A stretch of 64,000 nucleotides of DNA from Mucilaginibacter sp. PAMC 26640. GTDB lineage: Bacteria > Bacteroidota > Bacteroidia > Sphingobacteriales > Sphingobacteriaceae. The translations under genes were made by a program, and so were the position numbers. Below, piece after piece: positions 54,067 through 61,458 of this stretch. Numbering within the stretch: the first letter of the stretch is position 1; each line of letters begins with the position of its first letter. Location of the stretch: contig CP014773.1 of NCBI GenBank assembly GCA_001596135.1, forward strand, positions 4,154,001 to 4,218,000, given 5' to 3'. The notes beneath the pieces were generated by a model that ran no database searches, was not told where the DNA came from, and saw only the letters and a program-made list of their open reading frames with translations.

Positions 54067-55104
54067 TTAGGGGTTTGATATAGTGATGGATTTGTTTGTT
54101 TGTTTTATTTTAACATGAAGAGTAGTCGAGATAGCATCAACCAGTTCAGTAACACTCGGCACGCTGATCTCCCCTTCTATCTTCAAGTCTTGCATCCGCG
54201 GATCGGCAAAGGAAACCTGGTAGCCGTAATCATCGGTGAGCACGCCTGCTATATCTGCCAGAGTTGCATTATTGAAATTAAGCTGGCGAAGGGTCCATTC
54301 GGTTAGTTTGATAGGCTCGGCGAGCTTACTTTGGGCAAGAACGCCCTTTTTACCATAAGCTACATAATCGCCCGGTTTCATTACCAGGGATTTGCTGTGC
54401 CCGTTTAACGAATCAGTATAGTCAAGGCGGATTTTGCCGCTCACCAAGCCTATATTTGTTTTACTGTGCCGGTTGCGTACGTTGAATGATGTACCCAACA
54501 CCTCTATGTTGACGTCATTACAGTGCACGATAAATCGCTCTGAGGATTTGATGTGAAGCTGATCCTGGTTCAAATGTTTTACCTTAAAAAAACCTTCCCC
54601 GGTTATCCATACCTCACGCGGCCCATCTACCCAGTTTTTAGCATAAGTAAGTTTAGTGTTACCGTTTAGCACCACTACTGAATTATCCGGCAGGGTTACG
54701 GTACGCAGCTCGCCATAAGCTGTTGAAATATTTTGTTTTGAATTGGCGGTAAGTACCCATAATGTAAACCCTATGCTGCTAACCAATAACAGCATGGCCG
54801 CAACACGCAACCAGGTATTCAGCCAAACCACCTTTTTTAAAGGCTGCGGCTGGTTCTGAATGCTGCTTTCAATGCGCTGCCAAATAGCCTGCTGGTTACC
54901 TGCGTTGGTAAAAACATCTTGTTCGCGGTATGCCGCCACAAGTGCGGCTGCCTGATCAACTATTGGTTTTTTAGAAGGGTATTTATCGGTGAAGTTTTTC
55001 CAGAAGATAGTACGCTCTTCATCAGGCGCTATTATAAACGCAATGAATTGATCATCTTCTAGAAAATCCTGGATGGTGTAGGTGCTATATTGCCCAAATT
55101 CCAT
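54067..55104 (-). CDS. FecR-family anti-sigma/sigma-activating protein
   Basis: 345 residues. Cytoplasmic N-terminal region of about 95 residues, one membrane helix at about 105-124, a periplasmic FecR domain (GELRTVTLPDNSVVVLNGNTKLTYA) and a C-terminal DUF4974 domain (FNNATLADIAGVLTDDYGYQV). In these systems the STN domain of the receptor touches the periplasmic part and the cytoplasmic part holds or activates the sigma factor. Lies between the sigma factor gene and susC. Confidence 0.92.
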   Translation of the reverse strand: MEFGQYSTYTIQDFLEDDQFIAFIIAPDEERTIFWKNFTDKYPSKKPIVDQAAALVAAYREQDVFTNAGNQQAIWQRIESSIQNQPQPLKKVVWLNTWLRVAAMLLLVSSIGFTLWVLTANSKQNISTAYGELRTVTLPDNSVVVLNGNTKLTYAKNWVDGPREVWITGEGFFKVKHLNQDQLHIKSSERFIVHCNDVNIEVLGTSFNVRNRHSKTNIGLVSGKIRLDYTDSLNGHSKSLVMKPGDYVAYGKKGVLAQSKLAEPIKLTEWTLRQLNFNNATLADIAGVLTDDYGYQVSFADPRMQDLKIEGEISVPSVTELVDAISTTLHVKIKQTNKSITISNP

Positions 55105-55170
55105 GTTTATAAGTTTTATTACTTATAGACATGTACTTGCTCAAATTATCCCTACAAATTAAATATATAT

Positions 55171-55800
55171 TTATTTAATGTTAACATTAGCCCTCAAAAG
55201 CGCAACCAGACTGAGAATTATGGCTAGTTTTGACACTTTTAACACTTCCTGCATTTTATTTAAGGCTTTATAAAGCAGTTTATAGGCCGAATTAATATTG
55301 ATTTCCATAATGTCGGCTATTTCTTCGTACCCTAAGCCTTCGTAAAAGCGCAGGTAAATGATTTCCTGCTGCCGGGCGGGCAGGGTTTGCACAACCATCT
55401 TAATTTTTTTTTGCAAATCGCGCGCCTGTTCATCAGCAATATATTGCTGATCGAAGGAAACCTCGAATGTAAAATCATACTCCGTGCCATCTTCAATTTT
55501 CAGAAACCGCGATTCGGTATTCAACTTACGAAAAAGCACACTGCGCAAAGATTTAAATAAATAATTTTTTACCGATGATGGCGTACCGAGTCCGGCGCGG
55601 TTAGTCCACAATTTGATGAACAGATCATGCACCGAGTCTTCGATCACTTTGATATCCCGCGTGAATTTGTAGCCGTAATTGTTTAATTTTTTGAAATGCC
55701 GGTTGTACAATTCGGTGTATGCGCCCCAATCTCCTTCTTTAAAAGATAGCCAAATGGCCAGATCCTGCTTATTAGCTGTATCAGCGGTGTTAAGAGACAT
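55171..55800 (-). CDS. ECF-type RNA polymerase sigma factor
   Basis: 209 residues. Region 2 (KDLFI-type VIEDSVHDLFIKLWTNR) and region 4 (LPARQQEIIYLRFYEGLGYEEIADIMEININSAYKLLYKAL) are clear, with no region 1 or 3 as usual for ECF factors of the FecI/RpoE type. It should direct transcription of this locus after release by FecR. First gene of the operon; its own promoter is a good vegetative type. Confidence 0.92.
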   Translation of the reverse strand: MSLNTADTANKQDLAIWLSFKEGDWGAYTELYNRHFKKLNNYGYKFTRDIKVIEDSVHDLFIKLWTNRAGLGTPSSVKNYLFKSLRSVLFRKLNTESRFLKIEDGTEYDFTFEVSFDQQYIADEQARDLQKKIKMVVQTLPARQQEIIYLRFYEGLGYEEIADIMEININSAYKLLYKALNKMQEVLKVSKLAIILSLVALLRANVNIK

Positions 55801-55813
55801 TAATTCAAATCAA

Positions 55814-55843
55814 CAAAACTAAATTGCACATTAATCCAACAAG
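55814..55843 (-). promoter_or_regulatory. Promoter of the fucoside PUL (-33 CTTG / -7 TAGTTTTG)
   Basis: On the minus strand CTTG (55843-55840) is followed after 18 bp by TAGTTTTG (55821-55814), an exact TAnnTTTG. The sigma factor ATG at 55800 is 13 bases further. This vegetative promoter would give basal levels of the sigma factor. Confidence 0.65.
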
Positions 55844-56010
55844 GTAATGAAAAACTTTACAAATAAAACAGAAGGTGTTGAAAAACCGAGCCTGTATAAT
55901 GTGTTGCCATATCTCTCAGTGCCGGATCACGTAATCGATTTTCAATCCGTTTAAGACGTCGGCATTACCCAGGTCATCATGAAATCTTTTGTTAAAATCT
56001 GTTAAATTAT

Positions 56011-56053
56011 TTTGATAATTACGAAATAGTCGTAGATTTACGAAACAATCGTA
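56011..56053 (+). promoter_or_regulatory. blaI promoter with two BlaI-type operators
   Basis: The -33 TTTG (56011-56014) and -7 TAGATTTA (56033-56040) are 18 bp apart. Two copies of the palindrome TACGA-N5-TCGTA (56020-56034 and 56039-56053, centres 19 bp apart) cover the spacer and the start-site region. This is the expected layout for self-repression by the BlaI-type protein encoded five bases downstream of the second copy. Confidence 0.75.
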
Positions 56054-56057
56054 GAAC

Positions 56058-56414
56058 ATGGAGAAATTATCACAACAGGAAGAAGAAGCCATGCAGGCAG
56101 CCTGGCAGGCTGGCACCGGTTTTATAAGGGATTATTTAGAATTGCTTGGCGAACCCAAACCACCTTATACAACCCTTGCCTCTACCATAAAGAACCTGGA
56201 GCATAAAGGCTTTTTGAAGAGCGAAAAGTTAGGCAACTCTTTCCGCTACACTCCCGCCATACAAGAGGAGGAATACAAAAAGCGGTTTATGAGCGGATTT
56301 GTAAGCGACTACTTTAAAAATTCTTATAAAGACCTGGTTACTTTTTTTGCCAATGAGAAAAAGATCAGCGCCAGCGAATTGAAAGAGATCATAAAACTGA
56401 TTGAAAAACCTTAA
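56058..56414 (+). CDS. BlaI/MecI/CopY-family transcriptional repressor
   Basis: 118 residues. Winged-helix N-terminus (LSQQEEEAMQAAW, then PPYTTLASTIKNLEHKGFLKSEKLGNSFRYTP) and a helical dimerisation C-terminus (FMSGFVSDYF..., ELKEIIKLIEK). BlaI-type dimers bind dyads upstream of their own operon and are inactivated by proteolysis triggered by a BlaR1-type partner. The M56 gene starts 11 bases after it, so the pair forms the standard switch. The two tandem dyads lie in its promoter. Confidence 0.92.
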   Translation: MEKLSQQEEEAMQAAWQAGTGFIRDYLELLGEPKPPYTTLASTIKNLEHKGFLKSEKLGNSFRYTPAIQEEEYKKRFMSGFVSDYFKNSYKDLVTFFANEKKISASELKEIIKLIEKP

Positions 56415-56425
56415 CACCTCATCAA

Positions 56426-58309
56426 ATGCCAGCTTTATTTGTTTTTTTATTTAAAGTGAACATCGCTCTGCTGCTGTTTTGCGCGGGCTATTACCTGGTG
56501 CTGCGCCACCTTACTTTCTATTCTTTAAACAGGGTTTATTTAATAAGTGCGATCATCTTTGCCAGTATCTATCCAAAGATAGACTTGACGAGCTTTGCGC
56601 AGCGGCACGACAATATTGCCCTGCCTGTGCAGACCGTATTGTTAAACTGGCAGATACCAGCAGCCAGGCTCGTTAAGCCGCTTACGCAGCCCGATTATTG
56701 GGCCTGGGGAGCCATGTTATTTTGGGCGGGGGCCGCATTATTGGCTACACGCCTGCTTGTGCAGTTGTTTTCACTGCTAAAACTTTACCGTAATTCTAAA
56801 CAGGCTATAATTCTTAACCATGAGGTGCGCCTGATGAACGGCAAAGCGGCGCCATTTTCATTTTGGAGGAGCATCTACGTGAACCCGGAAAACCATACGC
56901 CTGCCGACCTCAAAGCCATCCTCCTGCATGAGCAGGAACACGTTAATGGCTGGCATACCATAGATATAATGCTGGCGGAACTTAGCAGCATTTTTTACTG
57001 GTTCAATCCTGGTGTGTGGCTAATGAAAAAGGCGGTGCGTGAAAATATTGAATTTATTACCGACCGAAAGATATTAAACAATGGCATCGACACAAAAGCT
57101 TACCAGTACAGCCTTGTAAATGTAAGCTTTAACGCTGCAACACCAGGAATTGTCAATCACTTCAATATTTCAACTATTAAAAAACGAATTATCATGATGA
57201 ACGCCAAACGCTCTTCAAAGTTTAACGTAGCACGGTATGCCTTTATACTGCCAGCGGTAGTCCTTTTGCTGATATTTAGCTTTTCTGATGCCGCAATCAT
57301 AAAGCCGATATCTGCCAAAATAAATAGTACCATACAGCCGCTAAGAAAGGTTACATTAAATATAATATCACAGGCAGATACAGCTATTACCCTTCGTTTA
57401 AATACAAGCAATTTAAAAAAAGGCAACTCTGCTACATTAAAACAGGACACGATAAAGTTTGCAACATTAACCCTCCATAAGGCGGATACAGGCAAGAAGA
57501 AACGGTTTAGTTTCCATACAGAAAATGTGCGAATTTTTACTGATGCCGATTCAGCGAATTTTGTTGTAGATGGAAAAAAAATTAGGCCTGCAGACTTTAA
57601 AGCTTTAGACCCAAATGATATTCTGGCAGTGAATGTTGTGAACCCGACAGATGCCAAAGCTTTATTGCTGGAAGCAGACGAGTTAACCTTTGATAATAAC
57701 AAAAAGATCGTTTTTGTAACTACTACAAAGTCTGATGCAGGGAAGAAACTTTTAGCGCGGCTGGGCAACCGTAAACAAATTAATAATCTGCGCATCACAA
57801 AAGATGGAGTACCGCAAAACATCAGCGGACAAGAACTGGTTAGTTTCGGGTCTGCCAAGCCAGCCACTATTGTTTTAAACAGTGGCGATAAGCTTACAAC
57901 TATTTTAGGCAATATTAAACATCCCGACCTGGATTCGCCTGTCATCGTAAAGGGATATCCAAACACCCTCACCTTGAAAAAATCAAACGGAACAACTGTA
58001 CAGGCGTTCATATCCAAAACAAGTGACTCTCCAGAAAGTTTAAAGGCAGTTTCGATAACAGGCTTTGGAAGTAGTAACCGCAGTGCTACTGCTAAAACGT
58101 ATTCCACATTCAGCACTGCTACCGTAAACCGCATCTCTGATAAATTGATCATCATCGACGGTAAAGAGGCCACTAAAAAGGAACTTAAGAAACTCTCTGC
58201 GTTTGATATCGACAGAATGAGTACTTTATTGGATATCGACACTGTAAAGAAATATGGCAGCAAAGCCAAATATGGCGTAGTCTATATCTACACTAAAAAG
58301 GCGAAATAG
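56426..58309 (+). CDS. M56 (BlaR1-like) membrane metallopeptidase with plug-like tail
   Basis: 627 residues. Helices at about 5-22, 35-52 and 95-115, zinc motif HEQEH at 168-172 with a downstream Glu in ENIEFITDRKIL, a further helix near 268-288, then about 330 periplasmic-type residues. The tail ends in MSTLLDIDTVKKYGSKAKYGVVYIYTK, close to the last strand of a TonB plug. Unlike BlaR1 there is no penicillin-binding domain, so the signal is probably not a beta-lactam. It would cleave or trigger loss of the BlaI repressor encoded just upstream. Confidence 0.85.
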   Translation: MPALFVFLFKVNIALLLFCAGYYLVLRHLTFYSLNRVYLISAIIFASIYPKIDLTSFAQRHDNIALPVQTVLLNWQIPAARLVKPLTQPDYWAWGAMLFWAGAALLATRLLVQLFSLLKLYRNSKQAIILNHEVRLMNGKAAPFSFWRSIYVNPENHTPADLKAILLHEQEHVNGWHTIDIMLAELSSIFYWFNPGVWLMKKAVRENIEFITDRKILNNGIDTKAYQYSLVNVSFNAATPGIVNHFNISTIKKRIIMMNAKRSSKFNVARYAFILPAVVLLLIFSFSDAAIIKPISAKINSTIQPLRKVTLNIISQADTAITLRLNTSNLKKGNSATLKQDTIKFATLTLHKADTGKKKRFSFHTENVRIFTDADSANFVVDGKKIRPADFKALDPNDILAVNVVNPTDAKALLLEADELTFDNNKKIVFVTTTKSDAGKKLLARLGNRKQINNLRITKDGVPQNISGQELVSFGSAKPATIVLNSGDKLTTILGNIKHPDLDSPVIVKGYPNTLTLKKSNGTTVQAFISKTSDSPESLKAVSITGFGSSNRSATAKTYSTFSTATVNRISDKLIIIDGKEATKKELKKLSAFDIDRMSTLLDIDTVKKYGSKAKYGVVYIYTKKAK

Positions 58310-58343
58310 TACACATCAGTTAATAGTTAAATTAGTTAACATG

Positions 58344-58373
58344 GCCGGGCAGTTACTGCCTGGCTTTTGTTTT
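58344..58373 (+). terminator. Terminator downstream of the M56 gene
   Basis: GCCGGGCAG pairs with CTGCCTGGC (one G-T wobble) around a TTA loop and is followed by TTTTGTTTT. It ends the blaI-M56 transcript 35 bases after the stop. Confidence 0.8.
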
Positions 58374-58503
58374 AAATTGAGGGCTATGATGTAGTCATAA
58401 TTAGCCATTCAATGCCTTTAGGCCCATTTTCCATGTACAAATTACTTTGGCCGAGATTTTGTAATAGTTAATATGTATAACTACAAATAAACAAATAACA
58501 TCT

Positions 58504-58845
58504 ATGCCAATCTCAGCACTTCAACAACAGCCAGCAGACGTTCAACTTAAAGTTGTTACCGTTACTAATGAGCAAACAGCTAAAAACAGTAATGGACTGG
58601 CATCCTCAAAAATATTTACCATATCTTTTAGCTATCTTAAAAAAGCATATCGCACCAAAGTAATGAAAGTTATTTATTCTGATAGGGAAGCAATGTACAA
58701 AGTTGTAATGCCATCCGATTTGAATAATGGTACAATTGTACACTGGCTTCAGCGCCTTGATGAAAAATGGAACATCCTTTTAGGAGAAGATATGGAAGCA
58801 AAGTTATTGAAGTCTGTAACAACAGCTATTGACTGCCTCGAATAA
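58504..58845 (+). CDS. Hypothetical small protein
   Basis: 113 residues, soluble, with no signal peptide or membrane helix. Mixed alpha/beta content; the middle (FTISFSYLKKAYRTKVMKVIYSDREAMYKVVMP) looks like a small beta-rich fold. Not recognised. It ends 17 bases before a long palindromic terminator shared with the convergent DUF4199 gene. Confidence 0.6.
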   Translation: MPISALQQQPADVQLKVVTVTNEQTAKNSNGLASSKIFTISFSYLKKAYRTKVMKVIYSDREAMYKVVMPSDLNNGTIVHWLQRLDEKWNILLGEDMEAKLLKSVTTAIDCLE

Positions 58846-58862
58846 CTAGAGCGAACTAAAAC

Positions 58863-58910
58863 TATATAAATGCAAAAGGCTCCGAATTCGGAGCCTTTTG
58901 CATTTATATA
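58863..58910. terminator. 48-base perfect palindrome, bidirectional terminator
   Basis: Two 24-base halves are exact complements with no loop bases, containing AAAAGGCTCCGAA / TTCGGAGCCTTTT. It lies between the convergent genes ending at 58845 (+) and 58925 (-), with T-rich flanks in both directions, so it can stop both transcripts. Confidence 0.85.
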
Positions 58911-58924
58911 ATAGGACCAGATAT

Positions 58925-59470
58925 TTAAACTGTAGTGCCTTCATAAGTATCTGGTACATCAAACGGCGAGCGTTCCTTTTTGAGAATAGCAGCACCTATC
59001 AAAGAAACAATGCAGCCAGAGATAAGTGTACCGATAGCAGCACCCAGTGTACCGATTAAAACACCCCACTTTTTAGTAACCTCTGTAGCAGCATCTATTT
59101 GTTCCTGAGGCATATTTTTTTCTGCCAGGATAACTTGCTGTTGCTCTATCATTTTATCTAAAGCACCGGTATTCAACACCTTTAAATATACAAGGGTAAA
59201 TATTGCCAGTAAAAATCCAGCGAATAATGCATAACGGAACCCTGCCTTAAATCCCTGGCCAAAGGTCAAAAAACCACCTAGCTGGTCCCGGAACTCCTTT
59301 TGAGTCAACACGCAAAAAGCAATAAACGGTAAGTAACTAATGTATTTTATTGCAGAGTTAGGATCTAAATTAAGAAGATCGATAGCGTAGGTAATGACGA
59401 TTGATACACCGACATAAAATAACGCCCACTTGGTGGCAATTTTGGTAGGATTTGCAGCTAATTGTTCCAT
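58925..59470 (-). CDS. DUF4199-family membrane protein
   Basis: 181 residues, four hydrophobic helices (about 12-30, 40-58, 72-95, 135-160) with the family's FGQGFKAGFRYALFAGFLLAIFTLVYLKVLN stretch and a charged helix containing EQQQVILAEKNMPQEQID between helices 3 and 4. DUF4199 proteins are common in Bacteroidota, often beside glycosyltransferase or nucleotide-metabolism genes; function unknown. Last gene of the BatA-DHO operon. Confidence 0.85.
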   Translation of the reverse strand: MEQLAANPTKIATKWALFYVGVSIVITYAIDLLNLDPNSAIKYISYLPFIAFCVLTQKEFRDQLGGFLTFGQGFKAGFRYALFAGFLLAIFTLVYLKVLNTGALDKMIEQQQVILAEKNMPQEQIDAATEVTKKWGVLIGTLGAAIGTLISGCIVSLIGAAILKKERSPFDVPDTYEGTTV

Positions 59471-59495
59471 CTGATTAGGTTTTTTTATAGTTTGA

Positions 59496-60164
59496 TTATT
59501 TAAAACGCACTAATATTTCCAACACCGCCATATCAAAAGAAGCATCCACAGCATTTGATGCAATAACCTCCTTGTCTTCTTCGTCCGGTTCGGTATTTTG
59601 GAAAAAACTGATCATTGGGTAAAACAACTCTTTCAGTTCCGAGTCGTCATCCAATGTGCCGGCCACTTTAGCAACTTCGGCTGCGGGGCTTTCCACCAGG
59701 ATCTGGTTGGCAATTACAGGTTCATAGATTCGGTACTCATCCTGGAACTCGTCCTCATCTACCAATAAAAATTCTTTCAGGTAATCTTCCAGTTCCGGAT
59801 CGATATTTTCGTCATCGCATTCGTTCAAATAAAGCAGCAGGTTCAACAATTCTGTACCCCTATCCAGCGTTTGCTCCTCTATTTTTTCCCACTCCGGGGT
59901 TTCAAGATAGTCGTCTTCCAGTTTTTTCACGTCCTCGCTGAAGAAGTTTACCAGCAACAGGTCAAAGAAAACCTCGTGCAAAGCCTCTACTTTGGGGTTA
60001 TCGTTAAAGATCTCATCTAAAGCATCTACTTTTTGCAAGAAGGTTTTATCAGATGAAAATACAGTTTCAAATTGCGCATTTAGCGCAGTGGCTTCAAAGT
60101 CATCATACTTTGTAAAAGCCTGTAAAGCGCCTGTAATTGCCGAACTTATTTTGGGATCAGTCAT
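59496..60164 (-). CDS. Hypothetical acidic protein
   Basis: 222 residues with an extremely acidic composition (clusters such as DDENIDPELEDYL and EPDEEDKE). Predicted soluble and helical, no signal peptide. It starts six bases after the DHO-like gene, so the two are translated from one mRNA, and it may interact with that protein. Not recognised. Confidence 0.65.
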   Translation of the reverse strand: MTDPKISSAITGALQAFTKYDDFEATALNAQFETVFSSDKTFLQKVDALDEIFNDNPKVEALHEVFFDLLLVNFFSEDVKKLEDDYLETPEWEKIEEQTLDRGTELLNLLLYLNECDDENIDPELEDYLKEFLLVDEDEFQDEYRIYEPVIANQILVESPAAEVAKVAGTLDDDSELKELFYPMISFFQNTEPDEEDKEVIASNAVDASFDMAVLEILVRFK

Positions 60165-60170
60165 TTTGTA

Positions 60171-61430
60171 TTAATTAGAGTTAGCTATTTGATTATTATT
60201 ACACGTTAACAAAACTTTTCCTTTTAAGTTCTGGCCCATAAATGGGGAGTTGTAACTTTTAGATTTATTAGTGGCACGGGTATATTCCCATTCTGCATTT
60301 ATATCCAGTAGTACCAGGTTAGCATTTTCGCCTTCGGCAAATAAGGGCGCATCCACATTCAATATTTTGCGCGGATTGATAGATAGTTTCTCTACAATGA
60401 GACCTACCGGCAGACCGGCTTTTACCGCCAGAGCAAAAGCTGTTTGCAAGCCAATGATGCCATATTCAGCCACCTCAAACTCTACATCTTTATATTCCAG
60501 TTCATGCGGGGTGTGTTGTGTTACCAGTGCATCTATTGTGCCATCCATTAATCCCGCTATCAGCGCATCCACATCCAACTGGGTACGCAAAGGTGGTTTA
60601 ACTTTATAGAGGCTGTCGAAACCCACTAAAAATTCATCGGTCAATACAATGTTATGGATCGCCGTATCACAGGTTACTTTTAACCCGCGTTTTTTTGCTT
60701 CGCGGATCAACTCAACCGAGCGGGCTGTAGATATCGTCGTAAAATGAATATCAGTACCGGAGTCTTCAGCCAGGTAAATATCCCGGGCTACCATCAGTTC
60801 CTCTGCCAGAGACGGAATCCCCTTCATCCCCAGCATGGTGCTTACCACACCTTCGTTCATTTTGGCTTTGCCTGCAATAAAACCGTCTTCGGCATAGGAG
60901 ATCACTTTTGCGCCAAAACCCTGCACGTATAATAGCGCACGTTCCATTAGCCCTGCATCCTGTACCGGCTTGTTACCATCTGTAAATGCCCTGGCACCGC
61001 TCTTAAACATATCATACATTTCGCTCAGATCCTTACCTTCCCGCTTGTGCGATATGGTGCCCAGGGGATAAATATCTACCAAATTGCCTTTAGCGCGGTT
61101 CAGCAGGTATTCTACTTCAGCCTTAGAATGCACCGGTGGATAGGTGTTTGGCATCAATGCTATACCGGTAAATCCTCCGGCTGCGGCTGCGGCAGTTCCT
61201 GTTTGCAGGTCCTCCTTTGTTTCCAGGCCTAATTCGCCCACATTGCAATTGAGATCGAAAAAGCCCGGGGCAATATACTTTCCGGTGCCATCGATAATTA
61301 TGGCGTCATCATCATTTATTGATGGGCCTATTTTATCAATAACACCATTTTTTATTAAAATATCGGTAACCTGGTTATTATAAGATGATGCCGGATAGAT
61401 AACAGTGGCAGATTTGATTAGCAAATTCAT
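60171..61430 (-). CDS. Dihydroorotase-like protein with lost metal ligands
   Basis: 419 residues of the class I dihydroorotase fold, but the ligands are replaced: Asn61-Cys-Asn63 for the HxH pair, Tyr179 for the His before ED, Thr232 for the His of the HVST motif, and Gln305 for the catalytic Asp of ATDHAPH. Asp151 of the AFTDD-type motif remains. In Pseudomonas an inactive dihydroorotase (PyrC') is a structural partner of aspartate transcarbamoylase; a similar role is possible here, although no pyrB is adjacent. The active homologue is at 14821-16155. Confidence 0.85.
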   Translation of the reverse strand: MNLLIKSATVIYPASSYNNQVTDILIKNGVIDKIGPSINDDDAIIIDGTGKYIAPGFFDLNCNVGELGLETKEDLQTGTAAAAAGGFTGIALMPNTYPPVHSKAEVEYLLNRAKGNLVDIYPLGTISHKREGKDLSEMYDMFKSGARAFTDGNKPVQDAGLMERALLYVQGFGAKVISYAEDGFIAGKAKMNEGVVSTMLGMKGIPSLAEELMVARDIYLAEDSGTDIHFTTISTARSVELIREAKKRGLKVTCDTAIHNIVLTDEFLVGFDSLYKVKPPLRTQLDVDALIAGLMDGTIDALVTQHTPHELEYKDVEFEVAEYGIIGLQTAFALAVKAGLPVGLIVEKLSINPRKILNVDAPLFAEGENANLVLLDINAEWEYTRATNKSKSYNSPFMGQNLKGKVLLTCNNNQIANSN

Positions 61431-61458
61431 TTTCGCTGTTTAAGGTGGGTATTAATGA

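Noticed and set aside
57157..58269. A 370-codon open frame on the minus strand
   Set aside because: It is entirely antisense to the well-supported M56 gene, has no recognisable domain and its composition is the mirror of the coding strand.
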